DNA of 64,000 nt from Aphrophora alni (Eukaryota > Arthropoda > Insecta > Hemiptera > Aphrophoridae), in assembly GCA_963513935.1 (NCBI GenBank), contig OY740769.1:34251120-34315119 (forward strand), read 5' to 3'. The position numbers and the translations under genes were made by a program. Positions 1-13,680 of this stretch are shown here, one piece after another. The stretch's first letter is position 1. Each line of letters starts with the position of its first letter. The notes under the pieces are model-generated. The model was not told the DNA's origin. It saw only the letters and a list, made by a program, of their open reading frames with translations, and did not search any database.

Positions 1-718
1 TTGCAGTCAGTTCACATTGTTAATTAATTGTTAATAAATTTAACAAATAGAGTTTTTAGGAGTGTTCCTAAGTTTCTTATTGTGCAGACTACCTGTTTTC
101 AAACTGCTGACCTTGTAATATATCACTCCCTGAATTACGGTTACGAGTACTGTACAAGCTGACTACACATCACGTGTCTATAAGGCCGTCTAGCAGGCAT
201 TATTACTTAAAAAAAAAACACATAAATACATATATGCAATTTGTTAAACCTTTGACATTCAACCCCTCCCCCCGTTTTTATGTTGCTTTATATCTTTGTA
301 CTTATCAAATGTAAACTTTTCAGTTTTTGTATAAGTGGATATTTTAAGCAATTACTTTTCTACATGGTAAATTTAATTTTAACAATTGTTATTTATTATT
401 TACTTTACAGCAGTCCCCTTTGAATCTTTCAGATTAAATATCTTGAGTCCGAAATTAAGTACAGTAGATATGTACTGGTAGTGGTCAAAGGAGTTCTGTT
501 AGTGCTGCTTCTGAAAATTTCGGTAATACATAAGAAAGCGAGTCTTTTACAGATAAACTTGTCAGTTTGTTGCCTGCTGCCATTTCGCAGGATTTAATCC
601 ACCAAACTACTGCATAGTGTGTAATTTGGGGTATAAACACTGTTTTATATAACCATGAGGGTTTGTGAGATTTAAGTGGTACTGATAAAGCGTCTGAACG
701 TCAATGGTATTCATTTCG
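1..718. other. AT-rich DNA, nothing recognised
   Basis: No coding frame, RNA gene or family homology seen. Confidence 0.5.

Positions 719-767
<49 letters not shown>
719..767. repeat. (TA)n microsatellite
   Basis: About 24 TA units. Confidence 0.95.
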
Positions 768-768
<1 letters not shown>

Positions 769-769
769 C

Positions 770-1520
770 GTTTTATAGATGTGCATTCTACGTCAGCCAT
801 TGGTCCAGGATTTATCCAAGGTATTTGACCGACAGGGACGTTCTCAGTCGAACCTTTCCCAGGGTAAGTCAGGTTCCTATTCTTAGTGAAAGGGAAAATG
901 GTAGTTTTGCTTGTATTGACATTGTGACCTTCACATCAGGTTTCAACACTTCTCTGACTATCGGTCATGATCAGTGTCATCATATTTGCCAATTACCAAG
1001 ATTAGTGTGTCATCTAAATAGTCTTAGATATATGTTCCCTGACTGGTCTATTTCTATCTACCACCAACCACCACTAGAGAGGTGATAGTACTCCCCTGTT
1101 TGGGCAGCCCCTTGTGGTGATGACCTCACTTGATGCACCCAGAAAGGTGGATTAGTTGCGCCTCTTACGAAACATAGAGAGAGCATGCTTGACTCGACGC
1201 TACAGCATTCTTCCGACCATTGTTTCGTATAATATATTGTCAAATGCGCCCTTCATATCCAAAAAAATGTGCATAGAGTTATTTCTTTTTTTGGATATCC
1301 TCAATTCTGCCAACAAGTTGATGCAAATCAGTTCCACAAGTTGATGCAGGATCATTCCGGGTTAAAAACATGTTGATGGCGGTCGCGGAGTTTCCCGGAG
1401 GGTACTCCTGTCTTTATATACCTTTCCACCAGTCTCTCTACTGTTTTGAAAAGAGATGAGAGCAAGCATTACGCTTTAGCATGAGAGTAGTCTATTCAAT
1501 TTCACTCTGGGATAAATACT
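770..1520 (-). mobile_element. Jockey-like non-LTR retrotransposon reverse transcriptase relic
   Basis: Translated on the minus strand across several frameshifts, the region shows typical reverse transcriptase blocks in order: DMKGAFDNI at 1260-1222, SPQGA in an open stretch at 1058-1243, and VKYLG near 831-817. Stops and frameshifts interrupt it, so it is dead. The clade assignment rests on these motifs only. Confidence 0.7.
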
Positions 1521-1809
1521 ACTCTGCTAGCTCTCCGTGTCTGCGAATGTATCCAAAAGCTACGCTGGCTCTGCATAGCTCAAAGGTTAGTTGGATTAGA
1601 AAAGTTGATCCTTCCTGCAAGAGATCAGATAGATGATTTGAAATGGCTGAATTTATTTAATATTCACTTTACTTTAGAGATTATGACTATGCTTCTGTCT
1701 AGCCTCCAGTCTTCTCCGGTCGTATTTAATTTGGCCAAGAATTTAATTGGGCCAAGACTGAGGGTACGCAAATTGAAATTTAATAACTTTATAACAGTAA
1801 AATTGTGAT

Positions 1810-3780
1810 ATATATTTTTAGCTAATTTTCATACTCAAATCGATGAACATTATTATTGACATGGTATAATTTTAAATTGACGTTAATTGTAAGACGATAT
1901 AAAATATTTTACAGTAAATCACAAAGGGAGGAGGGGGTGCTGTTTGAATACTTGGTGTGGTAAAATTATTGTAATAGTTAAAAAAATTATACATTACATC
2001 TAATGTTAGATAATTTTCAGTTATATATTTATTATGTAATTATTTATTATTAATTTATTATTATAAATACAGTTATTATGGTTGTAGATATCATCAGTCT
2101 GTGTATATTGTAATTCAAGGGATGGTTATCCAAGATATGACTTAGGTTATTATTGTAAACCTGCATTCATAAACTGCCAAGGATAGACAGTCATGGTTTT
2201 CCCTACATACAGTGAATCTGAAACTGGTTTTGGTTATAACCCTTATGAATATATAGCTTATATAGTTTCTTAGGACAATCTAGTATAAATGATTAAGAAG
2301 AGGAGTTGGACTTAAACTTGGAGTTAAAGCTGGAGTTGATACGGGAACTGAATTTGAAGCCTGTTTCTTAAAAACTATTGTTGAATTTGAATTTAGTGTT
2401 TTAAAAAATAAATATAAATTGTATAAGTTTCAAAATGCAGACGCTTTGACAATATTACTAATTGTACACCAATTATTATTTTACATACTTTTTACAGTAA
2501 AATGTAATGACTCGGTGAACATCTATCCCACAACCGGTTTTTATAAAGATATCAACAAAACTTAACAATCAATTTTCACACTCACTCTATTTTCAATTTA
2601 ATTGGTAGACAATTTAATAATTACAAGATCGCATGCAACATATCAGTTTTTTAGATAATGAGTATTTGCCGCAGATAGAATACTCAATAAATCATTTGCA
2701 ATAGTCTAAATATATTTCTAGTGGCTGAAAAGTTTACATCAAGAAAAATGCCATATCAAAATTATCGTCCATCAGCATAATTTTTAAATTCTTAATTATG
2801 TACAAATACACAGAAAATCAAGAAACTATTTTAAACAGGAAAATACTTTAGTGTTTCTGTATTTTAATAAATTATCATGAAATAAATTTTGCCTTACATA
2901 AAACTGACCACGTTTTTTTCTAAATTACTGTATCTTTAACTTATGAATAAAGACATAATTAAAGATTAGTGTTAGACTCTTATTAAAACAGAAAGTTTAT
3001 TGTTAAAATCCTATTCCAAGCAATATGTATTCTGACATTTATTATTACCGTCTAATATAGAATTCTGATTTCCTGAGTCAATGAATACCAAAAAAGCATT
3101 GATCATATGTTTAATATTGGCTATTGATGTTGGAATACCTAAAGATTTAAAATTCTTACAATATATATTCCATGTAGTCAAAGAATTTCTTAAAAAGTTC
3201 TACTTTTTAATTACAATTTCTGCCCAACATACCTAACAAAGCATATTTGAAAAACAACGAACTGTATAAAATAAAAACTTAAAAAATTACTTAGACTGGG
3301 GTTATTTTGTCTCTTTCTACCTTAAATTTAAATATTACAAATCCGACACGTAAATTGTATTATAATAGTTATAAATGACGAGAGTCTGTGTCCTAACCCA
3401 AATTAATCATGGTTTTGTTTTATTACCCTGTGTTATGCCTGTTCTGTTAGTAGGTAGATGTGTAAGTCATGTTTTTAAACTGTATTAACAGTTTCGATAT
3501 GTGGATTATTCTATCTCAATTAAATGAAAATCACTTGTAAAGTAATTGGTATTAAATTACCAGTATAATGTGATTTGTATTAAATCTATATAAAAGCTAT
3601 CTCAATCGAAGATATTGTCGTCAAATATTTACGAGTTAAACTTACAATTAATACTCAATTTTGTCTATTAAATGAAAGAACTGCACACGAGAGATTTTTA
3701 CTTGATAAAAACCAAACTTGAACTCAATTAATTGTGATATAAATAATAAAATTAATTGTAAACTAATACAAAGTATTAAA
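1810..3780. other. AT-rich DNA, nothing recognised
   Basis: Short frames only, frequent stops in all six frames. No family motif seen. Confidence 0.5.
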
Positions 3781-4330
3781 AATAAATCACAATTTTAAAC
3801 TGGAGTAATTCAGGGTACAATGAAGAAAAAACAAAAAAAAATCAAGGGAGCATTAAATCAAATGTACACACCAATGTTTAAACTGGAACAAAGCATAAAA
3901 TGAAGGCACGATCTTTCTACTTTAAACAAAGATTAAAACAAACACATATTGTTTTTCACTGGAACACAGCCTAAAATGATAAAATATCGTTATGAAATTA
4001 AACATACCCGAAAATGATGACACTATTGTTCTGAATTGGAAAAAAAAAATCTTAAAATTGTTGCCATTACTTAACACTGAACAAATCTTAAAAATAAAAC
4101 CACGGGAAAACCGTAGAATGAACATACCATTGGTCTACATTGGAAGAAAGCCTTAAATTAACTCTTTTTTGTCTTAAACTGTAACTGAACCTAAAATTAG
4201 TAGTCAATTGCTCCACGCTTAAAAACATTATTGAATATATTACATTGAAGTGGAAATTAAAAACAAAATTGAAGGTCTACTCTGAAATATAGCTTCAAGT
4301 CAACAGCCTAAGCTTACATTAAAATACTAG
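3780..4330. repeat. Decayed satellite array upstream of the orphan promoter
   Basis: Loose repetition of phrases such as CTGGAACAAAGCATAAAAT, TTTAAACAAAGATTAAAA, CTGGAACACAGCCTAAAAT at roughly 40-60 bp intervals. Each unit resembles ACTGAAACAAAGCCTAAAAT. Confidence 0.55.
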
Positions 4331-4639
4331 TGGTTGGTTTATATTGAAGACAAAAGCTTACATATTAAATATATTTTTTAATGTAATTTTTACAAAGTTT
4401 CGTATTTATCTATAAAATAACTTATATTTGGTAAGTAATTGTTTTTCATTTAAAATTACCCAAAACATAATTGAGCTCAGAATTTTCATTTTTTAAAGTA
4501 CACGATTGGTTATTTTTTTAATAATGAAAATTATTTTTAGTTTGAGATAAATAAAACGATCATATGTGTACTATGGTTAGCATTGATGAATATTTCATAT
4601 TTTACAATGACGTAATTTCCATGAAGGAGAAAACAACAA

Positions 4640-4812
4640 CTAAAACTTCGGTTTTATAGATTCACTCCTAACAAAAGCACAACAAAACTTGTGTTCTATC
4701 TTAAAAAATACAATCTAAATCAATAGCACAAAACAAAGTAGAAATTTGGTATTGACAGTGAGTCATGTCAATGGAATATTATAAAAGCTTATCTCTTTAG
4801 AAAGATTCGGAG
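4640..4812 (+). promoter_or_regulatory. Orphan promoter copy without a gene
   Basis: Aligns with the gene 1 and gene 2 upstream regions (AACAAAAGCACAACAAAA, TTGTGTTCTATCTTA at 4689, GTGAGTCATG, TATAAAA at 4780, TTTAGAAAGATTCGG) and stops abruptly at about 4812, before the leader and exon 1. Unrelated DNA follows. Confidence 0.65.

Positions 4813-5631
<819 letters not shown>

Positions 5632-5676
<45 letters not shown>
5632..5676. repeat. (TA)n microsatellite
   Basis: About 22 TA units upstream of gene 1. Confidence 0.95.
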
Positions 5677-5680
<4 letters not shown>

Positions 5681-5941
5681 ATTTAACCAATAGGAGCATA
5701 TTGTGAATTGATTTCCATTTGATATCATATAAAAGTCCAAATTTATAGCATACGATAGCTTTTTTTTTAATGCGTTAAAAAATAGTTATGTGTATGAACC
5801 AATCCAAACATTAATTACTACTAAAATGGGTGGAATTGATGAACTATAATTTTTGTGATGACGTCATTTTTATAAAGCGAAAGATACAACTAAAACACCA
5901 CCTGTTTTAAAAATTCTCTCCTAACAAAAGCACAACAAAAA

Positions 5942-6064
5942 GTTGTGCTCTATCTTAAATAGATTCCAGAATAATCACACAAAACAAAGCAGAAGTTGAG
6001 TTGAGATAGTGAGTCATGGCATTAAGTAATGGTATAAAAACTGCTCTCTTTAGAAAGATTCAGT
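5942..6064 (+). promoter_or_regulatory. Gene 1 promoter: shared motif, TATA, initiator
   Basis: GTTGTGCTCTATCTTA at 5942-5957 (reverse complement contains AGATAG, a WGATAR-like site), TATAAAA at 6033-6039 and the arthropod-type initiator TCAGT at 6060-6064. Confidence 0.75.
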
Positions 6065-6095
6065 ACACTTGCAACTAAAATATCGAGTAGACAAA

Positions 6096-6803
6096 ATGGC
6101 ATTATTTCAAGTACCAGTCTGTGCGTTGGCACTCCTTGTCTTTATCCAGGTATGTTTTTAATGTTATACTTACTACTTAATTTCATAATCATATAATCTA
6201 AAATGTTGTAACATAAAAAAATACGACTTAATTTTCAATAATAAGAGCACAAGGTATAGTAAATAAATTTAAGTTTAAGTTTATTCAATCAGAATTCAAA
6301 ATTATTTTTAAAGGTTTTATGGAACACGATACTATTAAATAATTTGTAAATTTTGGAACCATTTAAAATTGTAATAAATATATGCATTTTTCTTCTTATG
6401 TTGTTTGAATAATGTTACAATGTTTGAATAATAATAGATTATTTTAATATTTAAGTAAGATATTATAAATAAATATAATCTTGGATAATTTTAAACAACC
6501 TATATGTTTTGATGGTTACAGATATCATCGCGATCTGTATATTGCACCCGTTCCGATGAGGATAATGGCTATAAGAACAGTTCCCCACCATGTGAGATTT
6601 ATGTGTGTGACTGTGGATGTGGGTATGACTGTTGTAATGGATATTATGGAAGTTGTTCTGGATGGAAATGTGACAAATACTCAAATGAATGTTCTGGATA
6701 CGGATGTGACAATGGATATCTAAACAATTGTGGAGGTTGTTGTCCTATATATTTATGTCTCAAGATAGTATCTGATAAGGATAAATATACCTGCGGCTAT
6801 TAG
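6096..6803 (+). CDS. Gene 1: secreted Cys-rich protein, divergent subfamily (111 aa)
   Basis: Two exons: 6096-6149 and 6522-6803, joined at phase 0 by a 372-bp GTATGT...TTACAG intron. Exon 1 encodes MALFQVPVCALALLVFIQ, the hydrophobic part of a signal peptide shared with every other family member. Exon 2 encodes 93 residues with about 16 cysteines in CDCGCGYDCC- and CGGCC-type clusters, ending in TCGY. Unlike the GGY/GGC members it has charged stretches (SDEDNGYK, KIVSDKDKY) and lacks the CDP/CEP cassettes. A TATAAAA at 6033 and TCAGT at 6060 set the promoter; AATAAA lies at 6832. The next member of this subfamily is at 17445. An extracellular, disulphide-rich structural role is inferred; no named family is recognised. 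The splice junctions are inferred from family conservation. Confidence 0.8.
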
Positions 6804-6839
6804 TATCGTAATGTTTATAGTTCCCATACTGAATAAACT

Positions 6840-7097
6840 AAAATTTATACGGCTGACCTACTAGTAAAGTTAATAACCAAGGTTTATTTAAATAAAATGT
6901 ATATTTAGTTTTTGCTGTCGGTCAGTTTCGGGATCTGTTACCCAGTGATCCATAACACAGTTTATATGTATCCAAATATAAAATATCATGTAACTGTTTT
7001 TTGTTGTTAGTACTTACTATCTATTTGACTCTGGTTAAAGATATATAATTGTAGCTACCTTAGTTGTTTAAGTGGCTTTGTCTTTAAAGATTGTTAC

Positions 7098-7144
<47 letters not shown>

Positions 7145-7780
7145 GGTATTGAATGTTTTTCACCAAAACATAATAGTTTGTAATTTTACAACTGTAGAAA
7201 TGAAGGTTTTATAAAAAGTGAATGTTGTTTTAACTATTTGATAATACATATTTGTTACATTAATAATTGAAGATTGTAGTATTTGTTGAGGGTTTTCATA
7301 ATTCTGTTATATCTACATTGTTATGTTTCTGAATTAAAGTATACATTTGTCTTATTACTTGTTTATTTATTATTTACTTTTTAACTTTCTTCTCTTAGTG
7401 TACGTACTGCTGAGGCAAGTGAAAAATTTATTTTATGTACTTTCTTCCTTTATTATATATATGACGATGAGTCCCAGGGGCTTACCCATATTGAAACAGG
7501 TGTGGCCTTGAGTTAGATCCAACTCTTTCAAATTACGACCCTGATGCTATTAGAGTATTCGATGACTATGGGGTATTTCATTTATGTTATTTTTAATTAG
7601 GTGACCTGGAGGTTTTCTTTAAACTATAAAGGGATACAAACTATAAGGCGATAATGACAGATAGAGTTTCCCCTTAAATTAGCTAGACAAAAAAACTCCA
7701 TCTCAGATTGTGAAAATTCCGTTTTATGAAATCTAATAATTGATTATATCTGTATGCATGTAGGCCTAAACAATAATGAG
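6840..7780. other. Gene 1 3' flank, homologous to the gene 2 3' flank
   Basis: Aligns in pieces with 19810-20540, showing that the duplication extended well past the coding region. It includes an inverted copy of the dispersed phrase TCGAATACTCTAATAGC near 7563-7547. Confidence 0.6.
7101..7140. repeat. (TA)n microsatellite in the gene 1 3' flank
   Basis: About 20 TA units; gene 2 has only about six TA units at the equivalent place (19891). Confidence 0.95.
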
Positions 7781-8024
7781 CTGAGTTTATTTTTATAACT
7801 GTTCTAGTAAATCAGTAAAAAATTTTAGTAAAAACAAAATTAGAAGAAATAAAGTTCCAGTGATCTTTACATTATAAGATAAAACAACAATTACAAAAAC
7901 ACCTCGAAAACAATACGTTAAAGCCATAAAAAAAACATTTAATCCATAATTAGAAAATTACATAAAAACTATAGTAATAAAACTCAATTAAATATTAATC
8001 ATAAAAATACATTTTATTCTATTA

Positions 8025-8865
8025 CAGTTGACGCTCTTTTATCCAGCATTCTAACAACTGGCACTCTCTACTAACCGGCATCAGCCGAGCCACTTACGGT
8101 CGGTTTTTTCTGGTTATGTTCGAGCGGCTCACAGCCTCGACTGACATTTCCCGCCAGTGCAGTGGGCTGTACGCGCCGTTTTCTTAGTCATCTAGTGTTT
8201 GTCTGCGTCTGTCACGATACTATACTACAGTATTGTACAGTGTAGTACTGTGATGCAACTGTCAGTGAACATTTTAAAATGTCAGGAGCCATCCAAAATG
8301 CACCTAAAGTCTCGTGGAAAGAAGCTACTGACGAATTAAATACATTTATAACATTTGCTGAATCCAATAAAAGCTACAACTCCACAGAACTTATAAATTT
8401 GTGTTTAATCCGAAACGAGTTTTTGAAGAAGAAATCCGAAACACGAAAGCAACGTGACATCAGCGACTTTTTTTAACACACGTTTATTTTCGTTCGTAAG
8501 ACCAGTTTACAGTACATACTGTGTACAACCTTAACTAAACATAACGTAGAGTAAGTTACATATATTTTATTTTATTTTGATTTGATTTTATGAACAAACT
8601 GTAATGTACAATTAATTTTTTCGTCATTTAGCACTTTTATACATACATTACTTTATATTAAATAAAGGAATGTTCAGCATTTTATACTCTGTGTTTTTCT
8701 TCATAACCTTGTCATGTCAAATATGTGTTTCGTTCATTTGGGTTTGTATAGAGTTAATTTTCATAGGTATCCTCTTTAAAAACTAGATATGCTCTATTAT
8801 CCGGCAAAATCGGTTATCCGGCATGGCCGTAGTCCCTCACGTGCCGGTTAAAAGAGCGTCTACTG
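8025..8865 (+). mobile_element. Tigger/pogo-type element, internally deleted
   Basis: Ends are inverted: CAGTTGACGCTCTTTTATCC at the left and a right end that reads CAGTAGACGCTCTTTTAACC on the other strand, flanked by TA duplications (8023-8024, 8866-8867). A second inner TTATCCGGCA-like repeat is visible near 8810. The 841-bp element keeps a 65-codon frame at 8279-8476 (KVSWKEATDELNTF, EFLKKKSETRKQRDISDFF) that resembles the C-terminus of Tigger transposases. The DDE core is missing, so it could move only with help. Confidence 0.8.
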
Positions 8866-8934
8866 TATTAGAAATAGTAAAAATACACTAAAACTAAACT
8901 CCATACAGCATCAAGTCGTGATGGAATGATGGCT

Positions 8935-9560
8935 TTTCAATAGGGTATTGTATGGTTAACAAATTGAAAGTTCTGCTGCCTTTGCTCTACCCTTCTCAAC
9001 CAGAGTTCATTACTAATTATAGCTTCCAATTTACCTAACGACGCAGGCTCAACACTAAGCTTATAAAATATATCAAAATAACATATAGAGTATTTTGAAC
9101 GTTTTATTAAGTTATATTTTCTAACCACCTTTAGAATGAGATATTACTCGACTGAGATTTACCTTTGTTAACTTTCAGTTGCCCCCAAATACCATTTTTT
9201 TTGGGTTCGGATAAAATTACCTTATAATAGGTTTTAGGAAATATATTTCTAAATATTCAGATTTCTACTTTCTAATTTAAAAAGTTTATAACCGCCACAG
9301 GACTTTGTTACGCATTTATGATTTAAAAGTGTTATGAAAGATTACCCGTTTCGGTGTCATTTCTATTTTCTCATTCCTCATGAACATTTGATAATTTAAA
9401 TAACATCAAATGGATAGTAAATCTCGTCGAAATTAAGAAAATTAAATAACATCATATTATATTACATAACTTTCAAAATATAATTATAAATTACAGATGA
9501 AAAGTAAACACAAGAAAAGTTATGTCATTCAGGAATTAAAAATTTAAATATACATAAAAG
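8935..9560. repeat. Block repeated at 22100-22220 and 23560-23930
   Basis: 8935-9040 matches 22104-22200 and 56735-56830 (AACCAGAGTTCATTACTAAT-type). 9120-9560 matches 23560-23930 (AAATTACCTTATAAT, TCTCATTCCTCATGAA). It connects gene 1 to its relic exon 2 and marks the ancient duplication shared with gene 2. Confidence 0.6.
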
Positions 9561-9576
9561 TTGTTTGGAATATGAT

Positions 9577-9722
9577 TTAACAAGCACTAACGTAACCGGG
9601 ATAACTCATTCACTATAACCTCTACCACATCCGGGTTCAACATAAGTTTCAACAACCAGTAGTCAGGAAACAATGGTAATTTTAGTGATGGGTTCGCAAC
9701 AACACCAGTCGAAACCACAAAC
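9577..9722 (-). pseudogene. Relic of a family exon 2, 3' end
   Basis: On the minus strand this region aligns with the last part of the 24655 pseudogene exon 2: CEP-type cassette remnants, VETYVEPG, GGY arm and stop region. It is full of substitutions and small deletions and has no open frame. It sits convergently downstream of gene 1, the position the GGC gene occupies relative to the GGY gene in units A and B. Confidence 0.6.
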
Positions 9723-10571
9723 ATAAATTTGAACAAAGTATTTACAAACACAAATATTATTAGTTTCTTAATAATTATCGAAACATTATTTAAAAAAAAA
9801 TTGATTTGGAGATATATTCATATTTCCACCCGAAATATTTCGGCCTAAATGTAATTAAACTGTGGACACCTATACAAAAATTGCCAAAATAAACTCTATG
9901 TTTTTAAACATAAATAATATGAGTTGCATTTATAGCAAATAACTAGTATTTTATACCACAGTCAAGCACATTCAACCAACTCCATTCAGCAACAAACTGT
10001 TTTGACTATTCGAACAACTAACTTTAAAAAATATATTTAACGTAACTATCACTTTTCATCCTCTATAAATTCCAAAAACACTTTGTCCACATAAAATTAG
10101 AAAATTATTAGTCAACTCATTCATCCATATTTGAGATAATGGATGACATAAATGGTACATACATAATAGACGAACATGCATCATTTACAAAAAACCTAAT
10201 TATACGTCTAGAGGGTATAAAAGTCAATAATTAATAAATATGAGAACATTTTTTAATATTTTCAAAAGGTCAGTATCAAGAAAAACAGAAAACCATCAAA
10301 AAATGGAATGAAAAATTATAGGTATATGAAAATAATTTTAAAATTCTTAATTGGTCAGTAATAAAAAATTATTAAATCAAGATATTTGTCACTTAAGTGT
10401 CATTGTATTTTGGCAAAATATTTTGAAACCAATTTTGTCTTACAATTGAAGTCATTTTACTTAAACACATTTTACCCTTTATTTTATAACATAAAATTTT
10501 TAATAAATAAAGCATAGAGTTTAAAATCTGGCTTTATTTTCTTATAGGAGAATATACTTGATTCTAAAGAA

Positions 10572-10865
10572 CCAATTGCTAGCTTTTTATTAACGAGGAG
10601 GGAAATGCATTACGAACAGAGTGTGGGACTCCCTTCGACTAATTTCCACAGTCTGAGGTATACCTACAAAAACCCAGCTTGACTCCTTTCAACCCCATTT
10701 CACTTGCTATGGCATCATAGCTATGCATAACATAACTGCAAGCCGGGGCTCAAATAGCTGGAGACTATCTCAGCTCGATTTTTCTTCGTCTCATTGCATT
10801 CTAGATGAACTCCTTGATAGCCTTCCACTTTGCCTCTTCTGCGACCACGGATCCAATTGCTAGCT
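10572..10865 (-). mobile_element. 5'-truncated non-LTR retrotransposon with 13-bp target duplication
   Basis: The direct repeat CCAATTGCTAGCT occurs at 10572-10584 and 10853-10865 and brackets about 268 bp. On the minus strand the insert ends in AATAAAA next to the left repeat. It shows degraded codons like the end of an ORF2 (CNETKKNRAEIVSSYLSPG). This is the structure expected of target-primed reverse transcription with 5' truncation. Confidence 0.65.
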
Positions 10866-12600
10866 GTAATTTAGTTCTTTTTTAGCATTGACATATGAAA
10901 AGTGGGTTTTCACACTTATTACTCCCTTTAAATATAAAAAAATTGATTATCAGAATAATGTTTTTAAATATTTGTTTATATGTTTCATATTTATATGAAA
11001 ATAAAAGGTTTACCATATTCTTGTATATAGGCTAAAATCGATGATGTCTGATGATACTTAACAGCGGATCAAGTGTGCACATAAATCCTACGAAATATCT
11101 CACCCGATCTCTGAGATATTGAATATTGAAAAATTATTGTAATTAAAGTTTACAGTATATTATTTGATACACCTTAATCTACAAATAATAATAATATTGT
11201 ATAATATATCGGTTTAAACTCTTTACATTAAATTCCAGTTATGAATTTTACAAGAAAGTTAAATTTAGAAATTAAATCTTCCTAGTGCAGAACTATTCTA
11301 CGTTAGGTAAATAGTTATAAATATTGTACTGACATGGCTCTAAATTTCGGGATTGTTAAGAGGAAATGAACTTTAATAAGAAACAAAGGATAAAAATTAT
11401 GGCATCTGTATGTATACCACGTGTCCTACAAACTTCGCCCTTCACATCTATATTTGAAACGAGTAAATTCACAAAGCATATTGGTGGAAGGAATGGACGT
11501 GGAAGTGTTAATTGTAAAGTAATATCGAGTGCTTAAAGGGAATTAGTAGAAGAGAAAACCATCGAAATGGGTCATTTCAAACGAAATCGTTACTGCAGAA
11601 CTATTTTTTGTTTACCAAATATTTACTACCTGACATATTTTGTTAATATAAGAAGTTTCCTCAGGATCTATTTTTTAAGGGCCCAAACAACTCCCCCAAC
11701 CCCCAATCGTAATATCATTGTAAACTAATGACGATCTATCACCATTTCCTAGAACATATATATTTTTAGTCATTGTTATAAGATTCTAAATATTTTCTTT
11801 GATATCAAACATTTTTAAAATTTGAGTAAAAATAGTACGGGCACATAGCTCTGTTTAAATATTAATAGGTTGATATGTTATATAGGCACAAAAGAACGGC
11901 CTTCAATTTCCGAGAGTTTTCTACAAATTATTATTTTTTTAATGATGTATCAGTGAATAGGAGAAAATTAAAATTTTATGAGTTCACAAAGTAAATAAAA
12001 TTATTGTAAAACTATAACGTTTTGGTTTTTCATATTCTGATGATGGATTTTACCAACTGTATTTAGTTTAATATATAAAACTGTTTCATGAAAAATTTGA
12101 AATGTTTGAAAATAAATTTTATCTACTATAAAATCACTCTTGGTATCCAACTAAACCCTTTAAACACACATGAACAATAGTGAAGAATATAAGAAACAAA
12201 ATTATGTATGAACTTGGTTCTGCTGCCATTTGTTACTTTAGTAATGTAATAGACATCACACGCGAGTTGTGTTAAGGTACTTCTAATTGATGATGATATT
12301 CTTGGCAATCGATTATGATTTTTTTCATTGCTCGTCATACTATCTTAGATAGAGAATGTTACACTAATCCTGTTGGTATTTATGGTGACACTTGTCCTTA
12401 AGGACGTCTCTAAGTCAAGTTTTTAACTATCCGTCAGTGTAATTTATTTAATCTTCGTTTAGTAATAATTATTCATTGATTTATATTAAAATACCATTAT
12501 AATGCTGATTCCTGTAAAACTATATAAACGCTTTAGTAAATGAATTTATTTTTATTGAAGATCACCATATAAAATAGGTACACTATATTTAAAAACAATG
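10866..12600. other. AT-rich intergenic DNA, nothing recognised
   Basis: No family promoter motif, exon or long frame seen on either strand. Confidence 0.45.
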
Positions 12601-13680
12601 CTCTCTAATATAAAGAACCATAGAAACACAAAACTAATGATATATACTTGAACAAAGCTTCTTGGAGTAAAGAATAAACTCAAATATCATATCTGAAACT
12701 TAAATATAGCCAAACAAACATTGTCCAGTGATACAGAATCTAAGGGAGTTCTAGAATAACAAATCATAAAAATTGAAATAAACTAGAATAATCTCAAAAC
12801 TGAGTGTAAAAATAAATAGGGCTGAATATACAATCTACACTTAAAAAATTCTAAAATTAGTGCACTCCGAAACAAAAACAAATGTTTAACAAAAAAAATC
12901 AAACACGTTAGCGAAACACAAGCCTAAAATTTGGTGTAAAACAAAGATCAAAATTAAGTGTGTTCTAAAAAAAAGACTTTACTTCCATATGCCATGGAAA
13001 AAAATAAAAACAAAAAACACACTAATTTCACGTAAAACGAAACCATGTTCAAAGTTTAGTAAGCAAAGAAGTAAAATTTAAAATACAATATAGTTTGAAA
13101 AAATCCCTAAAATACAGTGGATACTCAAACAAAACTTTCAATTTAGTAAATAATGAATAGAAGTTTAAAACGTCAACAGTAATAATCTACATTGAAACAA
13201 AACCTATATTTCGTTGTATACTGAACTTAAGCTTACATTCAGTGTATACTGAGACAAAGCATAAATTCAGCGTACAGACATTAGAAAAGCCTTTAACATT
13301 GAAAACTGAAACAAAGCTTAAAAATATATTAGAACCAAATCAATGCCTGAATTTTAGTTTACGTTGTACACTAAAATATAGTCTATAAATCTGTCAATAA
13401 TGAAATAAAGTATGAAGCCCAAATACTAAAATTCACTGAATACTGAAACAATACCTACAACAAAGTGATAACTAAAATGTGTAATATTAGTACTCGAAAT
13501 ACAAAAGGCAAGACATAAACATACAGCCCATTTGGACGCCTTTATTCTACTCTGAAACAAAGAAAAATCAGAAGGAAAGGAATCCAAAATCATCTATAGA
13601 TTGCTCTATACTGAAACAAGAATGTAATAATCGTAATAAAGTATAAACTTAAACTTTTATGATAGGTCTAAACTGTAATA
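12600..13680. repeat. Decayed satellite array upstream of the dead exon 1
   Basis: Many degenerate units of the type ACTGAAACAAAGCTTAAAAT, TACTGAAACAAT..CTA, and GTGTATACTGAGACAAAGC. The same repeat family as the array at 3.8-4.3 kb. Confidence 0.6.

Noticed and set aside
6481..6723. Frame of 80 codons over gene 1 exon 2
   Set aside because: Crosses the intron-exon boundary and gives no Cys pattern; the frame continuing from exon 1 is better and ends at 6803.
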